A DNA stretch of 64,000 nucleotides from Mucilaginibacter xinganensis (GTDB lineage Bacteria > Bacteroidota > Bacteroidia > Sphingobacteriales > Sphingobacteriaceae): NCBI RefSeq assembly GCF_002257585.1, contig NZ_CP022743.1, positions 5,146,001 to 5,210,000 on the forward strand, written 5' to 3'. The number at the start of each line of letters is the position of its first letter. Position 1 is the stretch's first letter. Both the position numbers and the translations under genes were made by a program. The notes under the pieces are model-generated. The model saw only the letters and a program-made list of their open reading frames with translations. It was not told the origin of the DNA and made no database searches. Shown one piece after another: positions 61,162 through 64,000 of the stretch.

Positions 61162-62073
61162 TCAACTGCCTTTGGCCGACCTGGTAAGCTGTTCAATATT
61201 GTCCCACATCTCGCCGGATACCATTTCGAGTCCATTAAACTGGCCTGCCCCCTGTAGCCATTCGCCGCCGTCAATAGTTATTACGTCGCCATTGATATAG
61301 CCCGAAAAATCGGAGACAAGAAAGGCGGCGAGATTTGCTATTTCCTGGTGTTCACCCACCCTTTTTAGGGGCACACGATTTTTAAAATCAAATTTTTCAG
61401 CCATTTCGCCTGGCAATAGCCGCTCCCATGCCCCTTTGGTAGGGAAAGGCCCAGGTGCAATAGCATTGGTGCGGATACCATGCCGGCCCCATTCCGCAGC
61501 GAGCGAGCGCGTCATAGCCAGTACGCCTCCTTTAGCACAGGCAGAAGGCACCACATAACCCGAACCCGTAAAAGCGTAAGTAGTTATAATGTTTAAGATA
61601 TTTCCGGGCTGTTTGTTACTGATCCAATATTTACCCAGGGCAAGCGAACAATTAACCGAACCCTTTAATACAATATCAATTATAGTAGAAAAAGCATTGG
61701 CCGAAAGCCGCTCTGTTGGCGATATAAAATTGCCCGCAGCATTGTTAACCAAAGCATCAACCCGGCCAAATTGCTCAATAGCTGAATTTAGCACGTTCTC
61801 TACTTCGTCGTAATTGCGTACATCACAGGCAACAGCCAAAACCTTTCCACCCGTTGCCGTTTCCATTTCGGCGGCTGTTTTTTGCAGCACCTCAAGCTTT
61901 CGGCTTGTTATCACCAGGTTAGCGCCCAATTGCAAAAAGTAGGTTCCCATGGCTTTTCCCAGCCCGGTGCCGCCACCCGTAATAATTATGGTTTTGCCTC
62001 TGAAAGCATCATCCCTCAACATGCCGCCGGCGGCCGGTAATGCATTCATTTTATTTAAAGGTTGCTGCGCCAT
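61162..62073 (-). CDS. 2,4-dienoyl-CoA reductase (SDR, DECR type)
   Basis: A 303-residue SDR that reduces 2,4-dienoyl-CoA intermediates with NADPH during beta-oxidation of unsaturated fatty acids. The cofactor loop is ITGGGTGLGKAMG (residues 31-43) with the Arg of TSRK choosing NADP. It lacks the standard YxxxK; instead Tyr166, Ser177 and Lys181 have the same spacing (11 and 4) as Tyr199, Ser210 and Lys214 of human DECR1, and PSACAKGG is typical of that subfamily. The upstream neighbour is an enoyl-CoA isomerase, three bases away. Confidence 0.87.
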   Translation of the reverse strand: MAQQPLNKMNALPAAGGMLRDDAFRGKTIIITGGGTGLGKAMGTYFLQLGANLVITSRKLEVLQKTAAEMETATGGKVLAVACDVRNYDEVENVLNSAIEQFGRVDALVNNAAGNFISPTERLSANAFSTIIDIVLKGSVNCSLALGKYWISNKQPGNILNIITTYAFTGSGYVVPSACAKGGVLAMTRSLAAEWGRHGIRTNAIAPGPFPTKGAWERLLPGEMAEKFDFKNRVPLKRVGEHQEIANLAAFLVSDFSGYINGDVITIDGGEWLQGAGQFNGLEMVSGEMWDNIEQLTRSAKGS

Positions 62074-62075
62074 AA

Positions 62076-62852
62076 TTAAGCTTGTTTAAGTGACGATGAT
62101 TTTAAATTTTCAATTATTGCCTGCAAAGTCTTCCGGGTTTCGGGTGCCCACCATTGTTTAAGCATCAGGTTTAATGTTGCCGTTTGGTCAGTATCAGGTG
62201 CAGGCAGCAGTTCCTGCCTCAGATTAAGTTTGCTCTGGCGCCAGGTAACCGGGTTCAGTCTCATGTAAGCAGTGATCTTTTTTTCAGCTGCAGCCAGCAC
62301 ATCAGCAGGATCGCAGATCTCATCAATTAACCCATCTGCATAAGCGACCTCAACACTAAGCAACTTGCCCTCCAGTAAATACTGGTAAGCTTTACGTTTC
62401 CCTATCCAAAAAGAGTACAGGTTAAAAATTTCACCCGGGACTATAATCCCTACCGGAATTTCATTTAAGCCGATGATAAATTTACCTGACGCCATTACCC
62501 TATAATCACAACACAGCGCCAATACACACCCTCCCGCAGGGCTGTGGCCGCTGATAGCTGCAACCATTGGCTTTTTAAAAGCCACCATTACCGATTGCAA
62601 GTTTAAAAATCCGGACCATAGCTCCATGCTTTGTTCTTCGTTATAGCTGTAAGCTTCCACCAGGTCGATCCCCGCCGAAAAAAAGCCTTCGCTGCCGGTA
62701 ATAATTACACCGCCCACGGCATCATCTGCTTCAATATCCTGCATAACTTGCTTAAGTTCCGCTATCATTTCCAAATTAATGGGATTTGAGCGGCCCCTGC
62801 TTAGCGTTACAACTGCTACCCCGTCCTTGATTTTTATTTGTAATGTTTTCAT
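62076..62852 (-). CDS. Delta3-Delta2-enoyl-CoA isomerase (ECI1-like, crotonase fold)
   Basis: A 258-residue crotonase-superfamily enzyme. The oxyanion-hole blocks are GSEGFFSAGIDLVEAY (about 53-68) and SGHSPAGGCVLALCCDYRVM (101-120). FIIGLNEIPVGIIVP (126-139) puts Glu131 in the position of the single catalytic Glu of human ECI1, and the second Glu of true enoyl-CoA hydratases is not seen. It shifts cis-3 or trans-3 double bonds to trans-2 so that beta-oxidation can go on. Between the acyl-CoA ligase and the dienoyl-CoA reductase, this makes good pathway sense. Confidence 0.84.
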   Translation of the reverse strand: MKTLQIKIKDGVAVVTLSRGRSNPINLEMIAELKQVMQDIEADDAVGGVIITGSEGFFSAGIDLVEAYSYNEEQSMELWSGFLNLQSVMVAFKKPMVAAISGHSPAGGCVLALCCDYRVMASGKFIIGLNEIPVGIIVPGEIFNLYSFWIGKRKAYQYLLEGKLLSVEVAYADGLIDEICDPADVLAAAEKKITAYMRLNPVTWRQSKLNLRQELLPAPDTDQTATLNLMLKQWWAPETRKTLQAIIENLKSSSLKQA

Positions 62853-62902
62853 TTACGATGAAGTATAAAAGCGCTTTTAACATCTGCTTATTGGGGGTGA
62901 TA

Positions 62903-64000
62903 CTAGTGGGGGTTGGGCACATGCTCTGCTTCGCCATTATACATCTGTTCAATTTCAGTTTTGAATTTTTCCAAAATAATGCGCCGTTTTATTTTGCCTG
63001 TAGGGGTTAATTCGCCCCCGTCAATCGTCCATTCAGCAGGAAGTAAAACAAATTTCTTCACCTGCTCAACGTGGTTAAACTCTTTATTGTTAACATCGAT
63101 AATCGACTGGAACATAGCAAACACGGCTGGGTTACTCACTATCTCACGGTCAGACGAAAAGCTTAATTTATGCTGCTTGCACCACAACTTCAGGTTAGAG
63201 AATGAAGGGACTACCAGCGCCGCTGTGAATTTCCGGTCGGCGCCAACCACCATCATCTGCTCTATATAAGGACTTTCCTTCATCAGGTTTTCAATTGGCA
63301 CCGGCGCCACGTATTTACCGCCCGAAGTTTTAAAGATCTCCTTTTTACGATCAGTTATTTTCAAAAACCCGTCCTTGTCCAATTCACCTATGTCGCCGGT
63401 ATGGAACCAGCCACCTTCCAGCACCTCGGCAGTAAGTTCGGGGTTTTTATAATAGCCAACCATAACGCAGGGGCCTTTGGTAAGTATTTCACCATCAGCA
63501 GCAATTTTAACCTCCACATTTTCAATCAGCGGCCCAACAGTACCAAACTTGCGCGCCGTGGGGTTATACTGGTTAACAGAAATTACCGGCGATGTTTCCG
63601 TAAGGCCGTACCCTTCTAAAATAACCATTTTTGCGGCCGTAAATATTCGCTCCAACCTAACCGGGCATGCTGAACTGCCTACCACAATTGCTTTTACATT
63701 GCCGCCTATAGCATTGCGCCACTTGCTGTAAACCAGCTTATCAGCTATTGCCAGCTGCATGTTGTACCAGGTACTGGTTCCCGTATGCTCAAATTGTTCG
63801 GCAATTTTTATCGACCATAAAAAAATCTTTCTTTTTATACCGGTAAGTTTTTGTCCTTCAACCAATATCTTTTCAAAAACCTTTTCAAGCAACCTCGGTA
63901 CTGCGGTAAAAATATAAGGCTTAACCTCTTTCATGTTAAAGCCAATGGTATCCATACTCTCGGCGTAATAAATGGAAAAACCATAAAAGAGATAGATGTA
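62903..64000 (-). CDS. long-chain acyl-CoA synthetase (5' end outside window)
   Basis: An AMP-forming ligase that activates fatty acids as acyl-CoA. The frame stays open to the right edge (it reads YIYLFYGFSIYYAESMDTIG across 63956 on the minus strand), so the ATG at 63955 is internal and the N-terminal part of perhaps 230 residues is missing. Visible are EGYGLTETSPVISVN (A5-type motif), GWFHTGDIGELDKDGFLKIT (A7) and DRKKEIFKTSGGKYVAPVPI (A8), and the catalytic Lys region GELTPTGKIKRR near the end (A10). First gene of the unsaturated fatty acid operon. Confidence 0.92.
   Translation of the reverse strand, partial: YIYLFYGFSIYYAESMDTIGFNMKEVKPYIFTAVPRLLEKVFEKILVEGQKLTGIKRKIFLWSIKIAEQFEHTGTSTWYNMQLAIADKLVYSKWRNAIGGNVKAIVVGSSACPVRLERIFTAAKMVILEGYGLTETSPVISVNQYNPTARKFGTVGPLIENVEVKIAADGEILTKGPCVMVGYYKNPELTAEVLEGGWFHTGDIGELDKDGFLKITDRKKEIFKTSGGKYVAPVPIENLMKESPYIEQMMVVGADRKFTAALVVPSFSNLKLWCKQHKLSFSSDREIVSNPAVFAMFQSIIDVNNKEFNHVEQVKKFVLLPAEWTIDGGELTPTGKIKRRIILEKFKTEIEQMYNGEAEHVPNPH

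Noticed and set aside
61162..62073. 2,4-dienoyl-CoA reductase as an SDR with broken active site
   Set aside because: Ser stands where a classical SDR has Tyr, but Tyr166/Ser177/Lys181 have the spacing of known DECR enzymes, so the site is intact in that family's sense.

Overview
The window looks like chromosomal DNA of a member of the Bacteroidota, most likely Sphingobacteriaceae (Mucilaginibacter/Pedobacter-like). The reasons are TAnnTTTG-type promoter elements, a UpxY-type antiterminator in a capsule locus, lone GH76, GH32 and DUF3863 carbohydrate-active genes, a Bacteroidota-type ParC, and a zeaxanthin-type carotenoid operon with a CrtYcd-like cyclase. No insertion sequence, phage, CRISPR array or rRNA was seen.

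Layout. 1-9.4 kb: housekeeping genes, namely murB (cut by the left edge), a DUF4184 membrane protein, parC, a sterol-desaturase-family hydroxylase, the c-di-AMP synthase cdaA, a truncated haemoglobin, a TerC-family membrane protein and a long-chain polyprenyl diphosphate synthase. 9.4-13.4 kb: tRNA-Ser(GGA) with promoter and terminator, a VOC protein, a GH76 lipoprotein, and a YCII-protein/ECF42-type sigma factor pair. 13.4-23.2 kb: a tightly coupled twelve-gene operon with crtI, crtB, an unknown protein, idi, crtZ, a CrtYcd-like lycopene cyclase, folE, an atypical SDR, a flavin reductase, an FAD amine-oxidase-like protein, an MpaB/DUF2236 (latex-clearing-protein type) oxygenase and a MarR regulator. 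Just upstream lies a perfect 12-bp inverted repeat overlapping the likely promoter. 23.3-46.1 kb: a minus-strand exopolysaccharide locus of about 22 kb, read wza-wzc-upxY-wzx, then glycosyltransferases, two acyltransferases, a Wzy-like polymerase, wcaF-like, wcaI-like and a WcaJ-type initiating transferase, with a small beta-barrel gene beyond it. 47-50.3 kb: a GH32 beta-fructosidase and a DUF3863 protein, convergent. 50.5-58 kb: an AraC regulator divergent from rhaI-rhamnulokinase-lutABC-SGNH hydrolase, which joins rhamnose breakdown to oxidation of the lactate it yields. 58-61 kb: a DoxX-like protein and a glutaminase-A-like secreted protein. 61.1-64 kb: a minus-strand acyl-CoA ligase (cut by the right edge), a Delta3-Delta2-enoyl-CoA isomerase and a 2,4-dienoyl-CoA reductase, a set for oxidising unsaturated fatty acids.

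The strongest candidate for an undescribed system is the second half of the carotenoid operon: pterin synthesis, an SDR whose catalytic Tyr position is Ile, a flavin reductase, a flavin amine-oxidase-like enzyme and a haem oxygenase of the family that cleaves polyisoprene, all translationally coupled to zeaxanthin genes. A second notable point is the extreme C-terminus of ParC, which ends in a beta-clamp-binding-type pentapeptide. All assignments come from reading the sequence; no database search was run.
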